Part shown: positions 28,509-37,945 of the stretch, one piece after another
Layout of the letters: each line of letters starts with the position of its first letter
Numbering within the stretch: position 1 is the first letter of the stretch
Assembly (NCBI RefSeq): GCF_024721975.1
Contig: NZ_JANQBB010000006.1
Coordinates: 364,241 to 428,240 of the forward strand
Reading direction: 5' to 3'
DNA: 64,000 nucleotides
Source of the DNA: Paenibacillus endoradicis
GTDB lineage: Bacteria; Bacillota; Bacilli; Paenibacillales; Paenibacillaceae
Program-made: the position numbers and the translations under genes
Notes under the pieces: generated by a model
The model's database searches: none
Seen by the model: only the letters and a program-made list of their open reading frames with translations
Told to the model about the DNA's origin: nothing

Positions 28509-29474
28509 TTATTGGCTTCGTTCAATAAATGTAGCAATACCTTCTTCTACGTTTCGCTTTGCCCACTCCACATGATCGATGTTCGTATATCCACGAAATG
28601 CACATTCAATATACATTATAAGATCAAGATACAAGTTATAGTAAGCAAGACGCTGACGTTCATTATGCGTCAATTGCTGATACTTGCCATATCCCTCTAC
28701 AAATGACTTGGAATTCGCCTTATTACTAAAGTAATGCTCGATTAATGGATCACCCCAAAGTGCACGCTCAAAATCTATAATTCCTGTAATCTTTCCATGT
28801 TCAACAAAAAAGTTTCCATCCCAAAGATCCCAATGAACGAGTGATGGCGTAGTTACTTCACTTAAACAGTAGCTTCGCTTATTCAGAAGTTGACGCAATT
28901 CATCATAAGTCATGGGGAGCGGTAAGTTTACATCTTCTCCATCATCTAATACCCCATTAATCATAAGTAAAAATGCATCACGCCACGAAATCTGTTCATT
29001 CTTTCTTCCGTTGAAATAACCGAAAGAAGTACCTTTCACTTCATTCATAGCTGCATTGTATTGTCCTAGTTCAAATTCAATAGCGTGTCTTTCTTCTGAA
29101 GATAATTGATCTTTTACTTTATTGTATGGCTGACCTAGCAACTTCTCCATAATGAAAAATTCGCCTCGCAGTAAATGTCTTGATCGATCGTAAGTGATAA
29201 CTTTTGGGATTGGAATACCATTTACTTGCTGCAATAAATTAAGCACTTCCACTTCTGTCTTCATCATCTCATATTCATATCGCATAAGTTTCGTCGATTG
29301 AGCAGGCGAAACTTTCACAATATAAGATTTCCCATCTTGCATTAGCACCTCGTATGCTGAGTTTGCCCATCCGTCTGTTAACTCAGTAATAGCTACTGCA
29401 TCACATCCATATACTTGTTGCAATGCATGATTCAATTGTTGATCTGAAACTTTCAGCTTAACGATGCCATCCAT
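28509..29474 (-). CDS. aminoglycoside phosphotransferase family (APH/choline-kinase fold) protein
   Basis: A 321-residue kinase-fold protein. The Brenner-type catalytic loop reads LVHWDLWDGNFFV and the metal site GIIDFERALWGDP; an N-lobe Lys sits in SYIVKVSPA. These residues fit active small-molecule kinases of the APH family, whose substrates range from antibiotics to sugars, choline and homoserine. There is no resistance context, so antibiotic modification should not be assumed. Faces the che operon tail to tail. Confidence 0.85.
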   Translation of the reverse strand: MDGIVKLKVSDQQLNHALQQVYGCDAVAITELTDGWANSAYEVLMQDGKSYIVKVSPAQSTKLMRYEYEMMKTEVEVLNLLQQVNGIPIPKVITYDRSRHLLRGEFFIMEKLLGQPYNKVKDQLSSEERHAIEFELGQYNAAMNEVKGTSFGYFNGRKNEQISWRDAFLLMINGVLDDGEDVNLPLPMTYDELRQLLNKRSYCLSEVTTPSLVHWDLWDGNFFVEHGKITGIIDFERALWGDPLIEHYFSNKANSKSFVEGYGKYQQLTHNERQRLAYYNLYLDLIMYIECAFRGYTNIDHVEWAKRNVEEGIATFIERSQ

Positions 29475-29639
29475 GAATAACTCAGCTCCTTTATATATGA
29501 GGTATTCTTATTGTATCGGCATATGTTGAATAAAAACTGAACGTATGTCCAATACATTAAATTATATTGATAAGTTGATTCTTATTCTTACTTATGTTTT
29601 CATAAATAAGAGTAATGCAAGCGAAGACGGAGGTACATA

Positions 29640-30692
29640 ATGACACAACAACCATTTGAATTTGGCATTTATACATTAGCAGATCTAGGTCAAAATCCAC
29701 ATACCGGTGAAATGATTAGTGCTAGAGAAAGAGTTGCAGATATTGTTAAGTTGGCACAATTAGCGGACGAGCTAGGATTAGATGTTTTTGGTATAGGTGA
29801 GCATCATCGACTTGATTATGCAATATCATCGACTGCGGTTACTCTTGGGGCAATTGCTCAAGCAACGAAGCGAATTCGCTTAACTAGTGCTACAACGGTT
29901 ATTAGCACAATTGACCCTGTTCGTTTATTTGAGGATTATGCCACTCTCGATTTGATCTCTAATGGCAGAGCAGAGATTATCGCAGGTCGGGGAGCATTTT
30001 TCGAATCATTTCCGCTTTTCGGTTATAATACCAATGATTATGATGATCTATTTGAAGAGAATACAAAATTGTTTCTTCTACTAAATAAGAATGAGCGTAT
30101 AGATTGGGAAGGTCAATTCCGCCCTTCACTACATGATGCTGAGATTGCGCCTCGTCCCATACAATCTGAAATACCTTTATGGATTGGAGTTGGGGGTAGT
30201 ATCTCTAGTGCAGAGCGTGCTGCAAAATATGGTTATGGCATGACGCTTGCTATTCTTGGAGGAGAGGTCACTACATTCCAACCACTTGTGGATGCCTATC
30301 GTCAGACGTCATTGAAACTAGGAAAATCTATAGATGAGATGCGAATTGCTGTGACAGGACATACTTTCATCGCTGCAAATGGAGAGCAAGCGAAAGAACA
30401 ATATTTCCCTTACTACGCGAATTATAAAAATTATGTTAACGCGCAGCTTGGTAAAGACAAAATTTATACAAGAGAGCAATATGAAGAGATGACCACATTA
30501 CAAGCGTCCCTCTTTGTTGGTAGTCCAGAACAAATTGCTGACAAGATATTATATCAGCATGAATTATTTGGCCATACTAGATTTATGGCGCAATTAGATA
30601 TCGGAGGATTACCTTTCGATCTAGTTGCAACAAGTCTTGAACTACTAGCAACTAAGGTAATCCCTATCGTTCGAGAACACCTAAAATCATAA
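29640..30692 (+). CDS. LLM class flavin-dependent oxidoreductase
   Basis: A 350-residue bacterial-luciferase-like monooxygenase fold protein. Segments include DVFGIGEHHRLDYAISSTAVTLGAIAQATKRIRLTSATTVIS and GRAEIIAGRGAFFESFPLFGY. Such enzymes use reduced flavin and oxygen on varied substrates. CGGAGG lies eight bases before the ATG. Substrate unknown; monocistronic with its own terminator. Confidence 0.9.
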   Translation: MTQQPFEFGIYTLADLGQNPHTGEMISARERVADIVKLAQLADELGLDVFGIGEHHRLDYAISSTAVTLGAIAQATKRIRLTSATTVISTIDPVRLFEDYATLDLISNGRAEIIAGRGAFFESFPLFGYNTNDYDDLFEENTKLFLLLNKNERIDWEGQFRPSLHDAEIAPRPIQSEIPLWIGVGGSISSAERAAKYGYGMTLAILGGEVTTFQPLVDAYRQTSLKLGKSIDEMRIAVTGHTFIAANGEQAKEQYFPYYANYKNYVNAQLGKDKIYTREQYEEMTTLQASLFVGSPEQIADKILYQHELFGHTRFMAQLDIGGLPFDLVATSLELLATKVIPIVREHLKS

Positions 30693-30739
30693 ATTTTCAT
30701 ATATAAATAAAAGTTCATAGCTAAAGCGAAATCCACTAT

Positions 30740-30774
30740 AAATATACATCCTTATTATGTAAGGGTGTATATTT
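30740..30774 (+). terminator. terminator after the LLM oxidoreductase gene
   Basis: AAATATACATCCTTA and TAAGGGTGTATATTT pair (with one G-U) around a 5-base loop. Confidence 0.65.
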
Positions 30775-30784
30775 ATGTTACCTA

Positions 30785-30813
30785 TTGAGTATTTATACAT
30801 TATGTTGTATTAT
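30785..30813 (+). promoter_or_regulatory. sigma-A-type promoter for the GNAT gene at 30844
   Basis: TTGAGT (30785-30790), 17-base spacer, TATTAT (30808-30813), 31 bp before the ATG. Confidence 0.55.
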
Positions 30814-30843
30814 TATTCATATGTAGAAGGAGAGTGACTTTTA

Positions 30844-31611
30844 ATGATTTCACAGTTAGAACACATCGAAGCGTTGAGCCTTAATCATTGGCCAGCATTA
30901 CAAACGAAAGAAATAGATGGTTGGAAACTACGTACAGCTAATGGATTTACGAAGCGAGCAAACTGTGTCAGTACATTACTTGGCTCTAACGAGAACATAA
31001 TAGAAAAAATTGCACGCTGTGAACAATACTATGACGCTATAGAGCAACCTACCATATTCAAGCTAACTCCTTTTTCGGAACCTTCGCTTGATGGATTGTT
31101 GGATCAGCTTAATTATATCAAGCAAGATGTATCCTTAGTAATGACTATGCCATTAGAGAAATTTCATCCAGTTACTATGTCATCACTTCAACAGACTGAT
31201 GAAGTGAAATTCACTTTGCTCCACCATATCTCAATTAAGTGGATCGAGCAGTACTGTAAGCTTAGCGGAACATCTGAACAGTTAATTCCCACTATCATTG
31301 ATATGATGGTAGCTATACAAGGAGAGATTGTATGTTGTAGTTGTAGCTCAAACAATGAAGTCTTAGCAGTTGGATTAGCTGTCATAGATAATCAATATAT
31401 TAGCTTGTATAACATCATTACCGCTGAGCAACATCGTAATAAAGGCATAGCTAGAGCACTCATAACAGAACTATTGAACGTAGGTATGCAAAATGGTGCA
31501 CATACTAGCTATATACAAGTGCTATCAGAAAATCCATCCGCTCGTCATCTATATGAGAAATTAGGTTATCGTGAACAATATCCTTACTGGTATAGAGTTA
31601 AAAACGATTAA
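30844..31611 (+). CDS. GNAT family N-acetyltransferase
   Basis: A 255-residue protein. The N-terminal half (opening LNHWPALQTKEIDGWKLR) is the regulatory-like half of two-domain GNATs; the C-terminal half holds the acetyl-CoA loop EQHRNKGIARALITELL and the closing ENPSARHLYEKLGY. The acceptor is unknown. AGAAGGAGAG precedes the ATG. Confidence 0.88.
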   Translation: MISQLEHIEALSLNHWPALQTKEIDGWKLRTANGFTKRANCVSTLLGSNENIIEKIARCEQYYDAIEQPTIFKLTPFSEPSLDGLLDQLNYIKQDVSLVMTMPLEKFHPVTMSSLQQTDEVKFTLLHHISIKWIEQYCKLSGTSEQLIPTIIDMMVAIQGEIVCCSCSSNNEVLAVGLAVIDNQYISLYNIITAEQHRNKGIARALITELLNVGMQNGAHTSYIQVLSENPSARHLYEKLGYREQYPYWYRVKND

Positions 31612-31616
31612 CCAAT

Positions 31617-31678
31617 ACAAAAAAGCATTCTGCGTATCGTCGGGCAATTGCACGGCGATGCACAGAATGCTTTTTTGT
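31617..31678. terminator. bidirectional terminator between GNAT and TetR genes
   Basis: ACAAAAAAGCATTCTG and CAGAATGCTTTTTTGT form a long stem with A/T-runs on both outer sides, between converging genes ending at 31611 and 31711. Confidence 0.92.
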
Positions 31679-31710
31679 ATTTCACATCTATATCGGGTCT
31701 CATTAATTGC

Positions 31711-32583
31711 TTATTGTTTTTGAAAATGCCAAGTTTCACTCATTATTTCCCTTGCCTGATTATATAAGACACTTCCTTTGAAGGAATCAAGAAAAGGTTG
31801 TAACAACGCATTTATCACTGCGTCTCGTAATGGTTCTTGCTCAATTTCATATCGTAAGGAAGTAGCTAAATCCAGTTGCGGTTTAGTTAACTTAAAATTT
31901 TGTATCAAATCATCATATAGTGATAATATTTCTTCTCGCTTAATTTTATCCTGGTTCAACGACACTTTCAACAATACTAATTTTTCAGTATCTAACACAG
32001 CAGTATTTTCATTTATTAAGCAATTAATAATAATCTGCATATATTGGTATACTGATACAGCAACTGTCTTTACATTTAATCCACGTTGATTGATGAATTT
32101 CCCAGTGAATAATAAGTGTTGCTGCATCCCGTTGCAAATAACCGCTGCTTCAAATGCATGGGGTCTTAATCCTTCTCCAAATATTTCAACTAGTCGATTT
32201 GCTAACCATTCTAATTCAGCCATTTTGAAATTAAGGACAAGCTTTTTCAAATCAGTATCACCTGAATGAAGTAGTTCTTCAAACAGTGCACTTAAACCAC
32301 GTTTTTCATTAATACGAATAATAATCGAAGTCTGTTCGATAAGTAAATTAATATCTTTTGGATCTTTACCTAGTTGTAGTTCACTTTGAAGTAAACTTGC
32401 TTCACTTCGTATTTGTTGTAAAATGGCACCTACACATTCATATTTGGAAGAAAAATAATTATAGAACGTTCCTTTAGAAATACCCGCGCGCTCTATAATA
32501 TCTTGGATAGACGTCATTTGAATGCCCTTTTCAAGAAAAAGAGCTTGAGCATGTTCGACTACCATTTTCTTTCGCTTATTCAT
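31711..32583 (-). CDS. TetR/AcrR family transcriptional regulator
   Basis: A 290-residue protein, long for the family (about 200). The helix-turn-helix reads GIQMTSIQDIIERAGISKGTFYNYFSSKYE. The long C-terminal part contains a ligand/dimer domain plus an extra helical segment of about 80 residues. It is divergent from an MFS exporter and very likely its repressor. The AGGAGG site before the ATG is part of a diverged copy of the repeated leader element. Confidence 0.9.
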   Translation of the reverse strand: MNKRKKMVVEHAQALFLEKGIQMTSIQDIIERAGISKGTFYNYFSSKYECVGAILQQIRSEASLLQSELQLGKDPKDINLLIEQTSIIIRINEKRGLSALFEELLHSGDTDLKKLVLNFKMAELEWLANRLVEIFGEGLRPHAFEAAVICNGMQQHLLFTGKFINQRGLNVKTVAVSVYQYMQIIINCLINENTAVLDTEKLVLLKVSLNQDKIKREEILSLYDDLIQNFKLTKPQLDLATSLRYEIEQEPLRDAVINALLQPFLDSFKGSVLYNQAREIMSETWHFQKQ

Positions 32584-32589
32584 GTAGTA

Positions 32590-32665
32590 CCTCCTAAATT
32601 TTTTTGTTAACTTCCAAAATGACTGCTTCTGAACAAAAAATAGCTTCTAAAGCAGATGCAAAGTT
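32590..32665 (-). repeat. diverged leader element before the TetR gene
   Basis: On the minus strand: GAAGCTATTTTTTGTTC, GAAGCAGTCATTTTGGAAG, TTAACAAAAAAATTTAGGAGG, then the TetR ATG nine bases on. The order of parts matches the copies at 24289, 43760 and 18676, but the sequence is clearly weaker. Confidence 0.45.
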
Positions 32666-32725
32666 AACTGAATTGCTATAAGTATAACCTTAAATTTGTT
32701 AGTTGTACATGAAGTTTGAACTACA

Positions 32726-32753
32726 AGTACAAAAAACTTGAATTTTTTGTACT
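32726..32753. promoter_or_regulatory. palindromic operator candidate between TetR and MFS genes
   Basis: Perfect 11-base arms AGTACAAAAAA and TTTTTTGTACT flank a 6-base centre. A further TTGTAC half-site lies at 32703-32708. A TATAAA box follows at 32759-32764, so a bound repressor would cover the MFS promoter. Confidence 0.6.
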
Positions 32754-32816
32754 CATGATATAAAATCGTTAAGAAACTAAAAACTTTAGAAGTAAAAGAT
32801 AGGAGAAAAAAACAAG

Positions 32817-34316
32817 ATGAGTGAACCTTTACAACAGTTAAAGAAACCCCCGTATTTTATGCTGGCTATATTGTTTTTTGGAGCTTTCGTTTCTTTTCTG
32901 AATAACTCATTAATGAACGTAGCACTTCCAACAATAATGGTCGATTTTGGAATGTCAGATTATTCTACCGTACAATGGCTTACAACTGGTTATATGTTAG
33001 TAAGTGGTGTACTAATTCCAGTATCTGCTTTCTTACTTACAAGATTTACTAACCGTGCTTTATTCATTACCGCAATGACTTTATTTACAATTGGTACAGG
33101 TATTGCTGCAATTGCACCAAACTTTGGTGTGTTATTAACAGGCCGCATGATTCAAGCTGCTGGTTCGTCTGTTATGTCACCTTTACTAATGAACGTAATG
33201 TTAATTAGTTTCCCGCGTGAGAAGCGTGGTGCCGCAATGGGCGTATTCGGTCTTGTAATGATCACTGCCCCTGCTCTTGGACCAACACTATCCGGATATA
33301 TCGTTGAATATTACGATTGGCGTGTTCTGTTCGAAATGATCTTGCCATTTTCTATTATTGCTCTGGTTCTTGCCATCTTCAAGCTTCAAAATGTTATGCC
33401 AACGAAAAAAGCTACACTCGATTACTTATCCGTTGTGCTTTCTACACTAGGCTTCGGTGGTTTGCTTTATGGATTCAGTTCTGTAAGTTCAAGTTCTGAA
33501 GGATGGAAAGACCCTGTAGTTATTACAACAATTGCTGCAGGTGCTGTATTGATTATATTGTTCGTAATACGACAATTGCGATCTAAGCAACCATTATTGA
33601 ATTTATCTGTGTACAAATTCCCAATGTTTGCACTAGGTAATGTTATCTCTGTTGTGAACTCTGCTGCTTTATTCTCTGGAATGATACTTACGCCAGCTTA
33701 TATGCAAACAGTAAAAGGAATTTCACCTCTAGATTCTGGATTAATGATGCTACCAGGTGCGCTTGTTATGGGCGTAATGTCTCCAATTACCGGGAAACTA
33801 TTTGATAAATTTGGTCCACGTATTCTTGGTATAATCGGTATTGGTATTACAGCTATTGCAACATATCAAATGACATTCTTTGAACTTGATACATCAAATC
33901 TACACATTATTTTGGTTTACTCTGTACGTATGCTTGGTATTTCAATGGTAATGATGCCGATTATGACCAATGGTTTGAATCAATTACCAACACGTCTGAA
34001 TCCACATGGTACTGCTGTAAATAATACGATTCAACAAGTAGCTGGGGCAATTGGAACAGCTATCTTCGTAAGTATTATGAACTCACATACAACAAAAAGT
34101 ATTGCAGGACAACTAGATGGAATTGATCCAACTACACTTCCTGCCGACCAAATGAGTCTTATTACAAAAACGGGAATGCTTGAAGGTATTCAGTATACAT
34201 TCTTAATCGCAACATTTACTACACTTGTTGCCTTTGTTCTTACTTTCTTTGTGAAACGTGTTGATGTTAGTAAAGAAGCTATCGCGAAAATTGAAGGCGA
34301 AAATGCAACTTCGTAA
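32817..34316 (+). CDS. DHA2 family MFS drug exporter (EmrB/QacA type)
   Basis: A 499-residue protein with about fourteen membrane segments. Motifs include STVQWLTTGYMLVSGVLIPVSAFL and the motif-C-like GLVMITAPALGPTLSGYIVEYYDWR. It is paralogous to the MFS protein at 43902; both share the phrase YSTVQWLTTGY and a similar central region. Divergent from its probable TetR repressor. A drug or toxic-metabolite substrate is inferred from family. Confidence 0.92.
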   Translation: MSEPLQQLKKPPYFMLAILFFGAFVSFLNNSLMNVALPTIMVDFGMSDYSTVQWLTTGYMLVSGVLIPVSAFLLTRFTNRALFITAMTLFTIGTGIAAIAPNFGVLLTGRMIQAAGSSVMSPLLMNVMLISFPREKRGAAMGVFGLVMITAPALGPTLSGYIVEYYDWRVLFEMILPFSIIALVLAIFKLQNVMPTKKATLDYLSVVLSTLGFGGLLYGFSSVSSSSEGWKDPVVITTIAAGAVLIILFVIRQLRSKQPLLNLSVYKFPMFALGNVISVVNSAALFSGMILTPAYMQTVKGISPLDSGLMMLPGALVMGVMSPITGKLFDKFGPRILGIIGIGITAIATYQMTFFELDTSNLHIILVYSVRMLGISMVMMPIMTNGLNQLPTRLNPHGTAVNNTIQQVAGAIGTAIFVSIMNSHTTKSIAGQLDGIDPTTLPADQMSLITKTGMLEGIQYTFLIATFTTLVAFVLTFFVKRVDVSKEAIAKIEGENATS

Positions 34317-34389
34317 ATTTTATTTATAATACTTCGGAATATTTATAGTCGTTGAAACATACAATATAAATGGACACGGAAGTAAATTA

Positions 34390-34438
34390 ATAAGAGGAAC
34401 CCTACCCATTTTTCATGAAATGGATGGGGTTCCTCTTT
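34390..34438. terminator. bidirectional terminator between MFS and sortase-like genes
   Basis: AAGAGGAACCC and GGGTTCCTCTT close a long stem whose inner part is CCATTT/AAATGG, between genes that converge. Confidence 0.88.
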
Positions 34439-34454
34439 GTTATGTTGTGATCTA

Positions 34455-37004
34455 TTATACAATTGACTTATCTTTTGCCATTGATTCTGCATAGATGATA
34501 TAACGCTGGCTAGTAGTATGAGCATCTGACATCGTTATAACTAATTCTTCTTTCCCAATAAGTCGGGTGATTTGTAATTGCGAATTATGAATCATTTCAA
34601 TTTTATTAATCCGATAATGATAAGATCCGTAAGGCATTTCTATAGTAAATGTATTCCCAATCATCAGCTCACGAATACGATATGTTGTGCCTTCATAATA
34701 ACCAGCAAATATAATTTGTTCATGATCTGTAGGAAAAGCAGAAGAAATATAGTGCCCTAACCCATGTTGTAGGTGATATGGTTCTGTTCCTTCGAGTAGT
34801 TGCATTGACAGATGATGCCCTTGGAAGGTTATTGTTCCAAAATGTTCTCCGACTACCGGTATGAAACTTTCACGAGTCGATAATTCCGATGATTGCTCTT
34901 TCGTATTAGATTCATTATTTTTTTTAGCTGATTTTTCATTTGAACGTTCCTCTTTTTCTTCATTGTCTGAACTCTTATTGTTAGAATTCCCCTTGTTATT
35001 CGAATTGCTTCGAGTTGTTTTTGTATTATCATTATTTTTAGATTGCTCCCCATCAATATCCTCTTTACGTCCTCCTGAACTCGATGGATTTTCACTAGAA
35101 CGTGCACTACCTGTACCAGAATTAGTTGGTGCCTCCCCCCCCATATTGCCTGCCCCAGAAGATCGTCCTGTTAGTTTGTTATAAGCATACATAATTATAT
35201 TTAGTAAACCTATTGAAGCGCCTAATGTACCAATAGCTTTTCCTGTTTGCAAACTGTTCTCAGCCTGTTCTAATGCTTCATTAACAGAAGCATTTAATTC
35301 CTTCAATTGCTCATCTGACATCGTCGGAGAAGGGAGCTGCTCAGTACGAGTGATATTCAAAGCTTCCAAAATTTCAGTAAGTACATCCTTGATATCACCT
35401 AATTCGGAGGATGAATCCTGTTGTTGTTGGTTCGGTGTACTTACTATTTCCTCATTATTATTTACCACTTGAAGCCCTCCATTCGTTCCTTGAGTCTCTA
35501 GGTTGGATGGCGTTGCAGTTGAAATCGGAGTAGAAGATGGAAACGTCGTCGTTGCTGGCTCTGGCGAGATTGGATTTATTTCGGGCGTTGACGACGGGGT
35601 TGATGTTGGGTCTAATGTTGGGATTGGAGTAATGGCTGGTTCGGGTGTTGGCGTGGACGTTGGGGTCGATGTTGGGTCTGGCGTTGGCGTTGGTGTCGGG
35701 GTTGGCGTTGGGTGTGGCGTTGGCGTCGGGATCGGGGTTGGGTCTGGCGTCGGCGTTGGCGTTGGCGTCGGCGTTGGGTCTGGCGTTGGTGTTGGATCTG
35801 GCGTTGGGGTTGGGTCTGGCGTTGGGGTTGGCGTCGGCGTTGGGGTTGGGTCTGGCGTTGGGGTTGGGTCTGGCGTTGGCGTCGGCGTTGGGGTTGGTGT
35901 TGGGTCTGGCGTTGGGTCTGGCGTTGGTGTTGGTGTTGGTGTTGGGTCTGGCGTTGGCGTCGGCGTTGGGGTTGGGTCTGGCGTTGGGGTTGGTGTTGGG
36001 TCTGGCGTTGGCGTTGGGGTTGGTGTTGGGTCTGGCGTTGGCGTCGGCGTTGGGGTTGGGTCTGGCGTTGGTGTTGGGGTTGGGTCTGGCGTTGGCGTCG
36101 GCGTTGGGGTTGGGGTTGGGTCTGGCGTTGGCGTCGGCGTTGGGGTTGGGGTTGGGTCTGGCGTTGGCGTAGGCGTTGGCGTCGGCGTTGGGGTTGGTGT
36201 TGGGGTTGGTGTTGGGGTTGGGGTTGGGGTTGGGGTTGGCGTTGGCGTTGGCGTTGGGGTTGGCGTTGGCGTTGGGGTTGGGGTTGGCGTTGGTGCTGTC
36301 ATCTCAGTGGTTGCAGGAGCATTACTTAATAAATCTAGTTGTACGATCTGATCCGTAGCTGATGCTTTGAACAGATATTTCCCACTTACTGCAACAGGTA
36401 GCTCATCAAGCAATATTTTCAGATTGAAGTGATAATCACTACTATTAAGTAAATTTATAGATATGATCGCATATATATTGAGACTTATTCGATTATTAAC
36501 TGGATCCAGCAATATTTTATCCGAAGCAACATTTCCTTTAGCTCTAGTTAGAAGTAGCCCCGGCACATCATAATCAGCACTCACTCTAGAAGCAAATCCA
36601 GCCCCTTCAGCAGCCATAATTGCAGATATTTCTGGTGGAATCTCAAAGATAACCCAAGCGGTACTTAGTAACGATAATTTCACCGTGCCTGTCCCTGTAT
36701 AGTTTAACTTTATTTGCTCTTTGCTCCCAGAAGGCTGATGATTTGCTATTAGACTCCCACTAGTCAATATAGAAACATCAAGTACTCCAACAGCATTTAC
36801 TAACGAATCAATATCATCATCAACATTAATTATTTGCATGATATGAGATTGGATTGTTCCATATAATGAAGTTGGAAGCATTAACGCAGACGTAAGTACA
36901 ATTAAACTAATCATTTTGAATCTTGAAGCTGTCGCTTGTTCTTGACGAAGATGCCATACTTTCAATATATATTTTGTACGTCTTCTACTTCTTTTTACCC
37001 TCAT
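34455..37004 (-). CDS. cell-surface protein with long Pro-Thr repeat and degenerate class D-type sortase domain
   Basis: An 849-residue protein. One membrane segment (about 29-50) follows a very basic N-terminus; then an unrecognised extracytoplasmic domain (about 55-235), a Pro-Thr/Pro-Asp repeat of about 260 residues, an amphipathic segment, a second hydrophobic segment near 575-595, a Ser/Asn/Lys-rich linker, and from about 711 a sortase-like domain. The fold signature ([34 protein letters not shown]) is clear. The catalytic His of the usual AGHR is Tyr769, and the Cys of TC is Met825 followed by Ser826; only Arg834 remains. It is therefore unlikely to be a transpeptidase. Confidence 0.8.
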   Translation of the reverse strand: MRVKRSRRRTKYILKVWHLRQEQATASRFKMISLIVLTSALMLPTSLYGTIQSHIMQIINVDDDIDSLVNAVGVLDVSILTSGSLIANHQPSGSKEQIKLNYTGTGTVKLSLLSTAWVIFEIPPEISAIMAAEGAGFASRVSADYDVPGLLLTRAKGNVASDKILLDPVNNRISLNIYAIISINLLNSSDYHFNLKILLDELPVAVSGKYLFKASATDQIVQLDLLSNAPATTEMTAPTPTPTPTPTPTPTPTPTPTPTPTPTPTPTPTPTPTPTPTPTPTPDPTPTPTPTPTPDPTPTPTPTPTPDPTPTPTPDPTPTPTPTPDPTPTPTPTPDPTPTPTPDPTPTPTPTPDPTPTPTPTPDPTPDPTPTPTPTPTPDPTPTPDPTPTPTPTPTPDPTPTPDPTPTPDPTPTPTPTPTPDPTPIPTPTPHPTPTPTPTPTPDPTSTPTSTPTPEPAITPIPTLDPTSTPSSTPEINPISPEPATTTFPSSTPISTATPSNLETQGTNGGLQVVNNNEEIVSTPNQQQQDSSSELGDIKDVLTEILEALNITRTEQLPSPTMSDEQLKELNASVNEALEQAENSLQTGKAIGTLGASIGLLNIIMYAYNKLTGRSSGAGNMGGEAPTNSGTGSARSSENPSSSGGRKEDIDGEQSKNNDNTKTTRSNSNNKGNSNNKSSDNEEKEERSNEKSAKKNNESNTKEQSSELSTRESFIPVVGEHFGTITFQGHHLSMQLLEGTEPYHLQHGLGHYISSAFPTDHEQIIFAGYYEGTTYRIRELMIGNTFTIEMPYGSYHYRINKIEMIHNSQLQITRLIGKEELVITMSDAHTTSQRYIIYAESMAKDKSIV
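35640..36296. repeat. low-complexity Pro-Thr coding repeat, G-rich on the + strand
   Basis: Imperfect tandem 6-bp units (GTTGGG, GTTGGC, GTCTGGC) encode PT and PD pairs on the minus strand. At 36214-36235 four GGGG runs are separated by TT, a classical four-run quadruplex pattern. Three long open frames on the + strand here are only by-products of the repeat. Confidence 0.9.
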
Positions 37005-37223
37005 AAATATGACCTCCCATCTCTGTAATACCTGCTAATCACGATAGATTATTAGGTTTACAACCAAAGAAAGCAAAGAGTGAAACAATTGCAAATTGCT
37101 ATAATAATGTTATATGCAAGCTTGTATTAAACGTGTCGACCATTGCGGAACGATGTAACAATTAGTCTCTTCCCTTGATGATTTACTTAAGTTTAGATGC
37201 TTTATAGTCGCCTCATTAACTGA

Positions 37224-37278
37224 AGAAAAGGATGCCAGAGAAGTATCGAATAACGTTATCGCTCCTTCTCTAGCATCC
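37224..37278 (-). terminator. terminator after the DUF1801 gene
   Basis: GGATGC-AGAGAAGG type arms close a long hairpin, followed on the minus strand by TTTTCTT. Confidence 0.8.
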
Positions 37279-37286
37279 CTTATAGG

Positions 37287-37712
37287 TTATGGCTGGGGAT
37301 ATGTTTTTTGTAGAAAATCAACCGATTCTTGAATGAATTGTTGTAGCACCTCTATGTGAATATCTGATACTTTATTTATATAAACACAACCTTTTCCTGA
37401 GCTATGTTTCCCAAACTGTTGTAGAAGTTCATTTCTTACTGATTCTTCGGTTGTAAAGTAGAGACTAATTTTTGCTTTGCGTGGAGAAAAACCAACTAGC
37501 GGTGCTGACCCAGAATGTCCCGTCGCGTAAGTATAGTGATAAACGCCAAAACCAATAATGGTTGGCCCCCATAATTTTGCTTCATATCCTGTCACTTCAC
37601 TAAATATATCGAGTAAGCGATAAGCATCCTCTTTCTTTGATATGCTTTCTACACTTTCAATGAATTCAATAACACTATTATCAGTCTGTTTTGTCTTCTG
37701 CTCGTAAGCCAT
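37287..37712 (-). CDS. DUF1801 domain protein
   Basis: A 141-residue protein with the DUF1801 signature (EAKLWGPTIIGFGVYHY, GFSPRKAKISLYF, GKGCVYINKVSDI). The family is small, cytoplasmic and structurally related to the YdhG frataxin-like group; a role in handling metal has been proposed for relatives but is unproven here. GAGGAGG precedes the ATG. A related protein of the same fold lies at 39208-39603, with a cation transporter between them. The 282 bp upstream of this entry's right-hand neighbour (37005-37286) hold only the terminator just listed. Confidence 0.82.
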   Translation of the reverse strand: MAYEQKTKQTDNSVIEFIESVESISKKEDAYRLLDIFSEVTGYEAKLWGPTIIGFGVYHYTYATGHSGSAPLVGFSPRKAKISLYFTTEESVRNELLQQFGKHSSGKGCVYINKVSDIHIEVLQQFIQESVDFLQKTYPQP

Positions 37713-37837
37713 GCTTGACCATCCTCCTCATAATAAAACCGTATTAAACTGTACTATCTCACATTATAGTGTGATCGTCTCAGTATTACAAAGTTCTAAT
37801 TTTGAAGTTATTGTATGCAAAATAAACAGAATAAAAT

Positions 37838-37876
37838 AAAGGAGTAATTACTGAATCCAGTAATTACCCCTTTATG
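37838..37876 (-). terminator. terminator after the CDF transporter gene
   Basis: AAAGGGGTAATTACTG and CAGTAATTACTCCTTT pair around a 4-base loop; TATTTTATT follows on the minus strand. Confidence 0.9.
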
Positions 37877-37945
37877 ATTTACCTCTTCTGACTAAAGCTT
37901 AGTTTAACGTGTAGGTGTCCTTGTATCATTCGATTTATTAAAGTG

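Noticed and set aside
28509..29474. Aminoglycoside resistance enzyme
   Set aside because: The APH fold covers many metabolic kinases, and there is no mobile or resistance context.
35503..36358. Long + strand reading frames rich in Gly/Val, Ala/Leu and Trp/Arg
   Set aside because: They are antisense by-products of the Pro-Thr repeat; several frames are open at once only because the 6-bp unit lacks stops.
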